A DNA stretch of 64,000 nt from assembly GCF_003590095.1 (NCBI RefSeq), contig NC_039488.1:10788001-10852000 (forward strand), written 5' to 3'. Positions 55,519 to 64,000 of the stretch are shown here, piece after piece. Origin of the DNA: Trichoplusia ni (taxonomy: Eukaryota > Arthropoda > Insecta > Lepidoptera > Noctuidae). The notes beneath the pieces are model-generated. The model was not told the origin of the DNA, did no database searches, and saw nothing but the letters and a program-made list of their open reading frames with translations. The translations under genes and the position numbers were made by a program. Positions within the stretch are counted from its first letter, which is position 1, and every line of letters starts with the position of its first letter.

Positions 55519-56260
55519 CTGGAAGAAAAGAGGTAGGTTAGAAATGTCGTTTAAAATTATTGGAACTTTGAATGATATTAATTGCGATTGCGATTGAAGA
55601 GTCAACTTCAACAATATCAACTTACCGGATATAAAGATTGTAGAATGCTGAGTTTGGGGAACGTCTTCGTTGTCAGAAGGAGGCGTGGGGGCTGAGGCTG
55701 GCCTTGATCCCGGCGAGGTCACACAGCCCTCAAGGTGCCGCACTAGCCGCCTCCTCAACGTGGGCTCTATACCCTGGAACTTCGCCACTTCGGACAAGCA
55801 ATGCCTGTACCCAGCACGGAACCTGTCCGGCGAACCTGAGCCTTCGGAACGAAGACCCTCTAAATGCTTCACAGTCATTTCTAATATGTCAGCCTTCTCT
55901 AATTTTGAATGTCTTGCAGGCTGTAACAAAAGAGTTAATGTTATAAAGGATTAAAAAAAGGTTTAAACTTTGACTTATATTCAATGTTAGGACATGTGTT
56001 ATAAGTCAATAATTTGTTACGAACGTGCAAACAAATCATCATCTTACATTCTTTCTTTACAATTTGTCTATATCTTTCGTCTGCATTTGGACTGCATTTC
56101 GTCTGGACTTGGTGTTGAAAATTACTACATTTTGGTCTATTTAACATATTCTGATCAAACTTACGTCTTTCTTCATCGCATCCAAAATCAACGCCTTCAG
56201 TTCGTTCAAGCAGTTGTTGATACGCGCTCTCCTCCTTTTCTCCATGATAGGTTTATTACT
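55235..56260 (-). CDS. h: hairy, bHLH-Orange-WRPW repressor (5' exon missing)
   Basis: This is a HES-family transcriptional repressor that binds C/N-box DNA as a dimer and recruits Groucho and CtBP in the nucleus. The sequence shows three coding exons on the minus strand, 56260-56165, 55920-55626 and 55518-55235, joined by GT-AG introns of 244 and 107 bp that keep one reading frame for 224 residues. In order they give the HES-type basic region starting SNKPIMEK, the helix-loop-helix, an Orange domain with the run FQGIEPTLRRRL, a region SGVRLVPTRLSNGDIALVLP, then PLALVTRK and a C-terminal KPWRPW. From my knowledge of the family, the Orange GIEP-RRRL pattern and the ending resembling Drosophila Hairy (PLSLV...PWRPW) favour hairy over deadpan or E(spl). 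Introns fall where they do in vertebrate HES1. The protein is shorter than Drosophila Hairy (about 337 residues) even allowing for a typical first exon. The initiator exon was not found, so the CDS is 5' incomplete. Confidence 0.9.
55519..55625 (-). other. h: hairy intron between Orange and terminal exons
   Basis: This is a 107-bp intron in phase 1, with donor GTAAGTT and acceptor TTTTCTTCCAG on the minus strand. Reading through it breaks the frame that leads to WRPW, while removing it joins the two conserved blocks cleanly. Confidence 0.9.
55626..55920 (-). CDS. h: hairy coding exon: HLH helix 2 and Orange domain
   Basis: The exon is 295 nt, with phase 0 at its acceptor (TTTTGTTACAG) and phase 1 at its donor (CCG followed by GTAAGTT). 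It starts PARHSKLEKADILEMTVKHLE, the loop end and helix 2 of the bHLH. A short acidic-serine linker follows, then the Orange domain from about SPDRFRAGY to RHLEGCV, which governs partner choice in HES proteins. The tail is rich in Pro and Ser (SPGSRPASAPTPPSDNED). The IEP-LRRRL run inside Orange is the feature that best separates hairy from deadpan. The open frame continues upstream into the intron, but the splice acceptor and family alignment set the exon edge at 55920. Confidence 0.92.
55921..56164 (-). other. h: hairy intron inside the bHLH
   Basis: This is a 244-bp phase-0 intron with donor GTAAGTTT and acceptor TTTTGTTACAG. It splits the loop of the helix-loop-helix between ...AMKKD and PARHSK, the same place as in vertebrate HES1. 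Confidence 0.9.
56165..56260 (-). CDS. h: hairy coding exon: basic region and helix 1
   Basis: This 96-nt, 32-codon exon is in phase 0 at both ends. It is preceded on the minus strand by a pyrimidine-rich acceptor (TTTTGTTACAG) and followed by GTAAGTTT. It begins SNKPIMEK and ends LDAMKKD. It holds the HES-specific proline of the KPxxEK element, the DNA-contacting KRRRARIN stretch and helix 1 (NCLNELKALIL). The exon limits coincide with those of the matching vertebrate HES1 exon, which supports the gene model. An internal Met at 56245-56243 is conserved family-wide and is not taken as the start, because the residues before it are also conserved. Confidence 0.92.
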
Positions 56261-56772
56261 CTGTAACAAAAGAACATCAACATCAATACAAGTCTCTACG
56301 GAACAAGCTTGTAACATTCGCTTGATAATAAGCCGCTATCCTTGCGTCAACGCGGCGCATTTGCATCTATTATCCACACGTGTAGGTAGGAATTAAATGT
56401 GAGTTGCAAGGTTAAGGCTGTCCACTTGGCAGTTCAGTCTGCTGGTGGTAGATTTGTAATGTTTCTGTGTTTCTATTTTCTGCTTTTATTTTCTAACTTT
56501 ACGAAACCTAGCGTGCATTTAAGACGTAACGAATACTTTTATCAGCAACACGGCTTTACTAGTTCATGGTACAGCTATTGTAATGCTATTCAATTATTTA
56601 TTTTGTGTACGAACAACATTGTTATCGGTATATCGTCGAGTGACACCATGTAAGGCGCGTGACAAAAAGCCCCATTAATCTCTGGTTACACGGCGCTGAC
56701 GGCGCGTGCGACTGCCTCAAGGTGAAGGTCGCCCGTGTCGTGATTGGCTGCGCGCGCGCCGTGACGCTGAAT

Positions 56773-56793
56773 CACGCGTGCCCACACCACGTG
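56773..56793. promoter_or_regulatory. Second CACGCG plus CACGTG pair, 0.5 kb 5' of hairy bHLH exon
   Basis: CACGCG (56773-56778, within ATCACGCGTGCC, so GGCACGCG on the minus strand) and CACGTG (56788-56793) lie 9 bases apart in a CpG-rich stretch (about 56690-56800). That stretch also has a CCAAT motif on the minus strand (56742-56747 region). It lies in intron 1, or in a promoter if transcription starts nearby. Confidence 0.4.
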
Positions 56794-57777
56794 ACGACCA
56801 AACGATCCTCACTAATTTACAACACGTCCCATCTCTTTAACACCAAAGTGATAATTGCCTAGTTCGTGCCTAATGAACAAACCGCGACATAACTTGTCGT
56901 TGGCTTGAGCCCAATACCAAAGGACAATTCATTTACAGATATCCAAAAACTTTGAAAGAATTAACTCTATTTCGATGGAAACCAACTTCGTAAGCTGTCA
57001 TAACATAAGAATCTCCTAGGAATTCATGAGTAAACAACTTCCGAATGCACGTCACGGCTGCTTTAAAATTAGCTTTCGCCAACATCTGACCGATACGCCA
57101 ATGTCAGGCGGATGCAGGCGGCGCGTATTATCATACAATACGAAGAGGTACAACGCGGCGGAGGCGGTCTATGGCGAAGGGAAATACTCGGCGCCTTCCG
57201 CACGAGACCCCACTTCCGTAGAGCGCGGATAAAAGACCCCTGATATTTACGACCATGTATCATGCCTAGCCCGTATCCCTATCATTGTAACTAAGTAAGG
57301 TTCGGCTCCTAACAGACTTCAGGTTCAAAGAATGTTGCATCGGGATACAACAAAATAGTGTTGCCTTTTTTTACTAAATAGGAAGATATTACCCTGGAGA
57401 TATATATAACCCTTGTTTTCAGGAAGAACTCAACCGTTCAGGTCAATTATAACTTGTTAAACACGATAAGCTTCAGGGAAAAGGTAGCCTTCATTATCAG
57501 TTACTGTAAACACATTTTTTTATCCGTGTGCACTTGTACAGTCACCTGAACAACAAAAGGTTGCACACGTTAATATACGCTGACAAACTTCCGGCACGAT
57601 AATTACAGTGTGATAATCATATTACAGGACAATGACAATCCTTTTCTATATTCTATATCTGATCAATACTCGTGTTCAGTGTACTAAACAAGCGTGATTT
57701 TATAAATATCTTTTATCTTTTGCCGCATAATGCCTTTTTTGCTTAACATATTGATTGAATCATTCGGTAAACATAAA

Positions 57778-58035
57778 TCTATATATACTAATATATAAAG
57801 CTGAAGAGTTTGTTTGTTTGTTTGAACGCGCTAATCTCAGGAACTACTGGCCCAAATTGAAAAAATATTTTTGTGTTGAATAGACCATTCGTCGAGGAAG
57901 GCTTTAGGCTATAAACCATCACGCTGCGACTAAAAGGAGCGAAGGTACAATGGAAAATGTGGAAAAAACAGGGAGGGTATAAATCATAACCTATATCTTC
58001 TAACCACGCTGACGAAATCCCAGGCAACAGCTAGT
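57778..58035 (+). mobile_element. Lep1-like non-autonomous Helitron
   Basis: This is a full-length copy, from TCTATATATACTAATA to CAGGCAACAGCTAGT, with the same internal motifs as the copy at 33321. It sits about 1.5 kb 5' of the hairy bHLH exon, so in intron 1 or upstream DNA. Confidence 0.75.
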
Positions 58036-58453
58036 AGGTATATGTAAAGGTTGTCATGAATAGTGCATCTTTATTTCCCAGGTATTTTAAGTACATTTTT
58101 TCTTTAACTCGGCAAAATGTAGAGTTACTTTACAGGGAAAACAGACTACCAACTATGTTTATCAGAGTACAATAAAATATACATATAACTAATATATAAT
58201 TGTGTATCTACTTGAGCAGTCGTCAATTCTAATTTGTCTGTTGAATTTATTATACCTTTTTCTAAAAACCAAATAAATCAACAAATGACTGCAATGTTTA
58301 AGTGATAAATTCAATTTGGCAATCTTGGTTTGACATTCTTTTTTCTCGTTTTATTTCTGAATTATTAGCAGCACCTAGATTGTTTACCTTCATTGAAGTA
58401 CCTAATCAAATGAAAAATAGTTCGTGGTGTGCGGTGTAACAACCGTCGTCGGC

Positions 58454-58470
58454 GGCACGTGGCACGCGGC
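58454..58470. promoter_or_regulatory. Paired N/E-box (CACGTG) and Hairy C-box (CACGCG)
   Basis: CACGTG at 58456-58461 is followed after one base by CACGCG at 58463-58468, inside GGCACGCGGC. Hairy/E(spl) proteins prefer CACGCG and CACGTG/CACGAG cores. The pair sits in a short GC-rich patch about 2.2 kb 5' of the bHLH exon. It is a plausible self-repression or HES-family input site; this is motif evidence only. Confidence 0.4.
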
Positions 58471-61261
58471 GCCGCGGCGCGTCGCATTCAGACGCCTCGA
58501 TATAGCCGGCATATAACACGCGCACAACACACCTACTCCTCGTACTGTACGTACATATGTATCCGTCACACACCTACCCAGTCATTTTACTGCCGCCATG
58601 AGAATTACAAGCGCGCCATTTCAGTTATCACGTGTATTTCTGTATGTTTAATTCTGACAAAATGTTTACTTGTCACTGAGTAGTGGTTAAGAGTGAGAGG
58701 CTAGTTGGTTTTGTTTGTTTGTTATCAAATAATCAGTATTATTAAGAATAGAGCAATAGCTTAAACTATCCGTGGATGGAAAGGAGGAGTGTCAAAGCGT
58801 AATCAACCGATAAAATTGAGTCGATGACCGAACACAAATGTGTTATCTATCACGCCTGCATCACTAAGTACTGACCCGCTGATGTCAGCTGATAGTTACA
58901 GATTACAGGTGGTAGATAAGCTTTGTGCCGCCTTCAGGCCAAACATACTTAGTCACATCGTACTTGGGCGAATCCGCAATATTTATACTTGTGGAACAAA
59001 TGGAAACATGTTGCTTTGAAACTGTACGATTGAAATATAGTTTAACTTGGTAACGTAAAATGTTAACGGTAAACGGAAATAAGATCCTTTTGAAGAAATA
59101 TTGAATAAGGACGTCAAAAATTACATCAATAGCAAAAAACACGAGCAAAATTCTTGTGTGTCCTTTAAAAAATACAAGGATCGTCCTATTAACAGTTTTT
59201 TAAGGGCTAATCTGCTCTACCTTATATCTTCCTCGGACACAGTCGCTACACTGGCATAAAATACAAGATTCATGAAGACTAGTACTTCTGCGGGTATCTG
59301 TGCTACTTACGTAACGTTTGGCTCACCATGCCGAATGGATTTAGTCGCGAGGCGCCGCACACGTGCCGTCAGGGTTATCAACTGTCTACGACCGGCTGAG
59401 ACGCAACGACTGCGTTCCGGTATTTGTGCCATTTAGATGATACGGACCGTTGAGAGGTGATCTTTTTTTGATCTACCATGCTCGCTTTAGTAATGACAGA
59501 TGAAGTGTTACCGCTAAATATGAATCACTTTGTTCTAACAGTGTATTCCAGTCTATAAATGCCACACTGCTGTTGAGAATGCTCTTCTCATAAAGGGAGG
59601 ATTTGAGCTTTGAATGTTTAATATGATTTCAAATAAGATAATGTTAACGTTACATGAAATTCTCAATCCTCAATTCTCGTTGAAGTAGATGCTTTCAATT
59701 ACAATTTTCGTAAGATAAATCTACTCTACATGACATCGCTTCTTTCCAAACTTTAATATGATCTATCTATCAAAATTAACACACTTATTACAGAAGAGTT
59801 TTAATTTAACCATCTGTATTGTCTGCGCCTGCATCTCGACTATAAAACCCCGTCACGAACACAATTGATATTAACGAAAAGCGAGACGAGAACATGATCA
59901 AGTCGTCAATTTCTATTTGCTAGGAGCAGCTGAGTCACGCGATGTTGTCTCGTAGACACATAGCCACTGTGGGAGATTAAGGTCATAATTATAAGGTTGT
60001 ATAAAAGATAGACTTCACCTAAAACTGCTGGCATGTACATTTTTTGTATTAGTTTGATTTTACGACCAATGGTGGTATGTTAACAATATGTTGGGAGATT
60101 GAAGGAAAAATCATTAAACTAAGTTTCACCTGTCCTCCTTACTTTTGCTATAGATATATTATACACGGCCGAGTAGTGTAAACACCCTTATTACGAGTAT
60201 AGTCAGTTATTTCGCATCGTCTGGCACCTACCCGCAGGGCACAATAAACGTATCGCCTAAATCTCCACATTTGACAGTCCCGTGTTAATGCACGCGATAA
60301 ATAGCGGTGCGATGCACACTAGCTATTCAAAGCTATTCAATGCGACATCGCGGCGAAAATATGAGATAAGTTGATTTACGCGCATTTATTATCCAGTAAT
60401 GTGTTTTGTAGTCATATTATTCCTTCATACACGTATTAGTAACAATATTTCTAACGCTTTATTAAAGTGAATTAATGGAAAATAACTAATTATTTTAATC
60501 CGATGCAATTTATCATAATTAAATTCAACTTGTCGACAGTCATAAGGAAAAGGAACTAAACTCGTAGTTTACGCAGACGTAGACAATGAACATCAATTGC
60601 GCCGCCTCTATCATTAACGCTCGATGTCGGCAGAAGATTAATTAACGTATATCTTTGATGTTAGCTGATTAATATAGTGCTGTTATCTAAGAGTGGTATT
60701 TAATTAAAAGGCGTTAGTCAATAGTTGGATTCGTAGAATCCTCAAAATATCAGCGTACAGAATGCTTGGGGTTTGCCAAATATAAACAGAAGTTGAAATC
60801 CGACACTAAAAACATTATGTTATAAATCTTAATCTAATTTGCCGATTAATGTTGTTTATCACATAAGCTTATATCGCCCACTAGGTCAACATTATGTGAT
60901 CACGGTACTGCGTGTTATTTGGTGTAGAGGTGCACGATATCTGTGTGCTTTGAAGGCGCGTGTAATCAGCGGCCACGGCTTTGATAAAGGCCGTCAGCCT
61001 CGACGCGTGTGCCATCTTTATCTGGTGGAAATAAAGATTAAAGAGGTGTGGTGGACGTGGAGGCCTTGCCGAATAATTAAAAGAAGAAACGCCTTAATGT
61101 ATGAAAATTACATGACACTACAACTTCACTTTTCGTGCTGATTAGATTTTTTTTTCACCAGCCGAAGAAGGCTGTTGATGTTACGTATTCATACCTTTAT
61201 TCATCGAATCTCGCACAAAAAAACAGTCTTTGTACCGCTATTGATTTTACAGGCATAAAGA

Positions 61262-61365
61262 TCTGATCCAGGACAGGCATCTACGGATCTCACGAAAGCT
61301 TCTCCCACGCGGGGATCAAACGCGAAACATAGGTTTGGTTCGCCATGCAGTCCAATCTACTCTAT
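61262..61365 (-). mobile_element. Possible SINE head, reverse
   Basis: GCGGGGATCAAACGCGAAAC resembles a reversed B-box (GGGGATCGAACCCG). The surrounding sequence is too worn to assign a family. Confidence 0.3.
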
Positions 61366-61467
61366 TTTTATATTAAGGCCCTCTGGTGCTTCTGTATTGT
61401 CGGCATGGTGGCCGCTTGGCACGGGTAGCGGTGGGCATCGGGCCGGCGGCACACGCGCCAGTCTCGC

Positions 61468-61477
61468 GTCGCGTGCC
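61468..61477 (-). promoter_or_regulatory. Consensus Hairy site GGCACGCGAC
   Basis: The minus strand reads GGCACGCGAC, which to my knowledge equals the Hairy-binding site of the Drosophila achaete promoter. It lies in a GC-rich patch (about 61400-61540) 5' of hairy. Confidence 0.4.
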
Positions 61478-62501
61478 AAGCGTGGGAGCGGACGCCGCAC
61501 TTCCGCCACCATCTCTATTACAACCCAGACGTCTGGATATGCTACTGTATTATGCTCTTTTTGCGTCGCTATCTATATTTAATATAAAACAAAGTGTAAA
61601 AGGTAATTTTCGATGAAAGACATGACGTGTTTTTTTCCCCTAATATGTAGGGTTTTAAAGAAAGAGATAGTTTAGTTTCAATAACAGGATAGTAAACTTG
61701 TATTTGAGATAAAATCTGACTCAAACTCGTTTCATTCTAATCAATACAGACGCATAAAGCTGATATCCCGAAAACTCAATTAATCCAAAAACCCGTAAAG
61801 TGATAATTCAAAACATTCAGGTAAAAGGCGTGTACGATACAATCGTGAGGCCTTATCTAGCGTCGGTAGGTCGCTGTAGGCGGTGCGGGTCGGCACTCGG
61901 GACGCGTGGGCGTTAGGCCGGTCACACGCGACGCGCCGACGGCTTATCTCACGGCAGCTATGATGTTTATCATCTCATGATGGATTGCCGCCAGCCTAAT
62001 AGCTTCCTCCAGTCACTCGTCCGCCAGACGAGACGCATGTAATTACGCGTCAGCATCCATCTACTGTCTGTTACGTGTCGTGTAGCGTGATTAATATTGT
62101 TGCTAAGTACGTTCGTTACAATCTTTGTAGATCTGATATGCATTGAAGAGGCTGTCTCTTACATTCTATTTATAGGAGCATAATAAGTATCTTACTATCA
62201 GCACTATCGCGGTTCCCTGTTTGTACAGCAACAAAATGGATTGTACTCTGAAAGTAATCAGCTCTTGGCTTCAGGATTGATGACGACAGTGAATGATAGT
62301 CACTGCGCGTACGTATAATGCGTACACAGATAAGAGGAGACTGCGCAACTAAAAGGAAAAAAACATGGAATACGGAGAGTTTTCACTACGATTTAGTTCT
62401 GACGCACATAAAAACTACGGTGACAAGTCTGGGCGGCGTATCTCATTCATTATGCTATCCTATGACGCATTCTATCCGCGTCCTGGTGTAGGCGACTTAC
62501 T

Positions 62502-62526
62502 GGGATGGGGGGAGAAGGGGGAGGGG
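62502..62526 (+). other. G-quadruplex-prone run
   Basis: It has four G-runs of 3, 6, 5 and 4 with loops of 1-4 bases, immediately next to the Su(H) site at 62530. Confidence 0.45.
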
Positions 62527-62529
62527 ACG

Positions 62530-62537
62530 TTCCCACG
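62530..62537 (-). promoter_or_regulatory. Consensus Su(H) site
   Basis: The plus strand is TTCCCACG, so the minus strand reads CGTGGGAA, a high-affinity Suppressor of Hairless (CSL) site. HES genes are standard Notch targets through such sites. It is 6.3 kb 5' of the bHLH exon, so the link to hairy is inferred. Confidence 0.35.
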
Positions 62538-63631
62538 ACAATTAGCCCACGGCGCGTCACCCACGCGGACGCCTACACCCGACCACTGACTCACGCTCCT
62601 ACCGTCTGGACGGCGCGAGTGAGGGCTGGCAACCGATAATCCCGGAATTTATGGATTCTGGCATCTTTAAGAAGATATTTTAGACAATTTTATAATAGCA
62701 CCGACCGGGAGAAACTGTAGTCAGCTATCGACATCACGAAAACACCAAGACTAAGGTAAACCTAATAGGAATGTGGTTTAGGAAGTCATTCGCCGTGAAG
62801 TCGATGCGCTATATCCCAGTAATGAATCCTTGAGCTGTAAAAAGAATATAAGACGAAGAACAATAATTGAGTTGATAAAACAATAGTGAAAGTGACTTCT
62901 TGCAGGCAGGTCGACCTCAGTATAGCATGGCATTTGGCACAAATTCAAGTGAAGACGTTATTGTTATAAAATAATTAGGAACCAAAACAAACTATAAGAA
63001 TCATTATTCTAAGTTTCAGAAGATATTAAAACTAGTTAGATGTATGACCAATTAATACTGTGTGGTTACCAAGTTCCAATTGTGCTTTCTAAATTAACAA
63101 TTTTCTTTAAAAATGTTGATGTAGACATTAAAGCTTTTTTGATCAATTTAAAGTATTAAATAGAAAGATTAATGAATAAAAGAATAATGATTTATCACGG
63201 TTTTTTTACAAAATCGTTCGAATAGCCTTTCGGCTATGCTTTTAATTCGTATTACTTGCAAGTAATTAAAAAAAGTATTGATATTTACGTTTTAGCTCCA
63301 GCAAACGATGTTATCGAAAACCAGGGATTTTCACGCAAAACCAGTGAACCGACGACAAGAAGAGAGGTTAAGTTCTAAATAACTTTGCTATTTAGATTCG
63401 TTTAATCCATACCAAAATGTACCACCGTGAAATTGAAAATCGAATCAGTACCGTATTCCCCGTAACTTCATGGACAATTTAACAACCTGTCAAAAAGGTC
63501 ACTCTAGATCGGGAACTATTTTGTACAAGTGCCTTGTTTCTGTTAAGTTTAACTATCAAAACGTTAGTCTAACAGAAAGTCTATGTCAGTTACTTTTATT
63601 TATATCTGTCGATTACATAAATATATTTAAA

Positions 63632-63766
63632 ACTAGCTGTTGCTTGAGTCTCCGCGCGCTACAAATCGAAAATTATTCCACGGGAAATCAGTTAAGATCC
63701 AAATACTTTCAGTAGTTTTTGCGTATAACGTCCGTCCACACAAACTTTCGCGTTTATAATATAATT
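63632..63766 (-). mobile_element. Helitron-type fragment, reverse orientation
   Basis: The plus strand begins ACTAGCTGTTGC (reverse of the CAACAGCTAGT end), continues with AAAATTATTCCACGGGAA, TTCAGTAGTTTTTGCGTA and ACACAAACTTTCGCG, and ends in TTTATAATATA. These are familiar parts of another lepidopteran Helitron family. It is internally deleted and degenerate. Confidence 0.6.
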
Positions 63767-63922
63767 ATTACTTAGCGAATATACGTGTGATAACCCTGTC
63801 GCAAGTCGGTACTCGTGGTCCGCAAGATAAGAGGGATGCGATGTGGGTGGCGCTCGGTACCTACTGTTGCATTATTTGGTGTTAACGCGAGACGTCAGAT
63901 TAACAAATCGTTGCCGGCGCTG

Positions 63923-63930
63923 CGTGGGAA
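63923..63930 (+). promoter_or_regulatory. Consensus Su(H) site
   Basis: CGTGGGAA followed by AC is a perfect CSL consensus, opposite in orientation to the one at 62530. Both lie on the 5' side of hairy. Confidence 0.35.
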
Positions 63931-64000
63931 ACGCCGCTGAATGCTTAGTTTAATAAAAATGTGTATTTACCTTGTTTGTATGGTCATTTAGTATATTTCG

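Larger units (their letters stand above)
56271..64000. other. 5' side of hairy: intron 1 and/or upstream DNA
   Basis: No exon with a start codon, a hairy-like N-terminus and a phase-0 donor could be supported here, so it is open whether this is a long first intron or includes the promoter. It holds two Helitron pieces (57778, 63632), GC-rich patches (56690-56800, 58440-58500, 61400-61540, 61860-61960) and the HES, Su(H) and G4 motifs listed separately. Confidence 0.5.

Noticed and set aside
55282..55929. 215-codon minus-strand ORF as one intronless protein
   Set aside because: It runs through the 107-bp intron and leaves the correct frame, losing the conserved VRLVPTRL...WRPW end; splicing restores it.
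58388..58393. Two-codon first exon (ATG AAG followed by GTAAAC) for hairy on the minus strand
   Set aside because: Phase and donor fit, but an exon coding only Met-Lys has no family precedent that I know of and GTAAAC is a weak donor.
60222..60264. 13-codon minus-strand frame ending at CGG followed by GTAGGT as hairy exon 1
   Set aside because: The donor and phase are acceptable, but the peptide (MWRFRRYVYCALR) does not resemble any HES N-terminus.
60839..61141. 100-codon plus-strand ORF
   Set aside because: No known motif; lies in presumed intronic or upstream DNA of hairy.
62602..62664. 21-codon minus-strand frame ending ...APSRR as hairy exon 1
   Set aside because: The ending looks hairy-like, but the next bases are TAG with no phase-0 donor. 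It works only with a weak donor and a shifted acceptor.
63745..63757. TATA-like TATAAACGCG on the minus strand as hairy promoter
   Set aside because: It is part of the terminal sequence of a reversed Helitron-type fragment.

Overview
This window looks like nuclear DNA of a moth, most likely a noctuid-type lepidopteran. It is AT-rich and almost entirely non-coding, and it carries introns, tRNA-derived SINEs, Lep1-like Helitron fragments ending in the typical CAACAGCTAGT, and a dispersed repeat (46625-46945) of a kind I recall as very common in noctuid genomes. The species is an inference from repeat families. The only unrelated landmark gene is a clear insect hairy orthologue.

Layout. Positions 1 to about 27.8 kb are gene-free, AT-rich DNA with GC-rich patches near 12.85, 18.7, 23.7, 24.3 and 27.05 kb, one perfect 28-bp-stem hairpin (15382-15442) and one old SINE. 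Positions 28685-32816 are one complete, apparently very young LTR element. It has two 408-bp LTRs that read as identical, TG...CA ends, a 4-bp target duplication (TACA) and no intact gag or pol. Inside it is a 19-unit array whose units are 13, 16 or 19 bp long. From 32.8 to 54.2 kb the DNA is gene-free and holds SINEs in both orientations, Helitron pieces, other dispersed repeats, a GC-rich, G4-prone patch near 33.8 kb and an (AT)n microsatellite.

From about 54.17 to 56.26 kb, on the minus strand, lie the last three coding exons of hairy. They encode the bHLH region, the Orange domain, a CtBP-type motif and the terminal WRPW. A probable 3' UTR follows, with two miR-7-type GY-boxes and two K-boxes. 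The first coding exon was not found and may lie beyond the right edge. Positions 56.27-64 kb would then be intron 1 and/or upstream DNA. They contain paired CACGTG/CACGCG sites, a perfect achaete-like Hairy site and two consensus Su(H) sites.

How it fits together. In insects hairy sits in a large gene-poor domain of enhancers, and the empty flanks here fit that. The sites around the gene match known HES logic: Notch input through Su(H), self-repression through C- and N-box sites, and miRNA control of the mRNA. The enhancer roles are inferred from motifs only. No other protein-coding gene could be supported.
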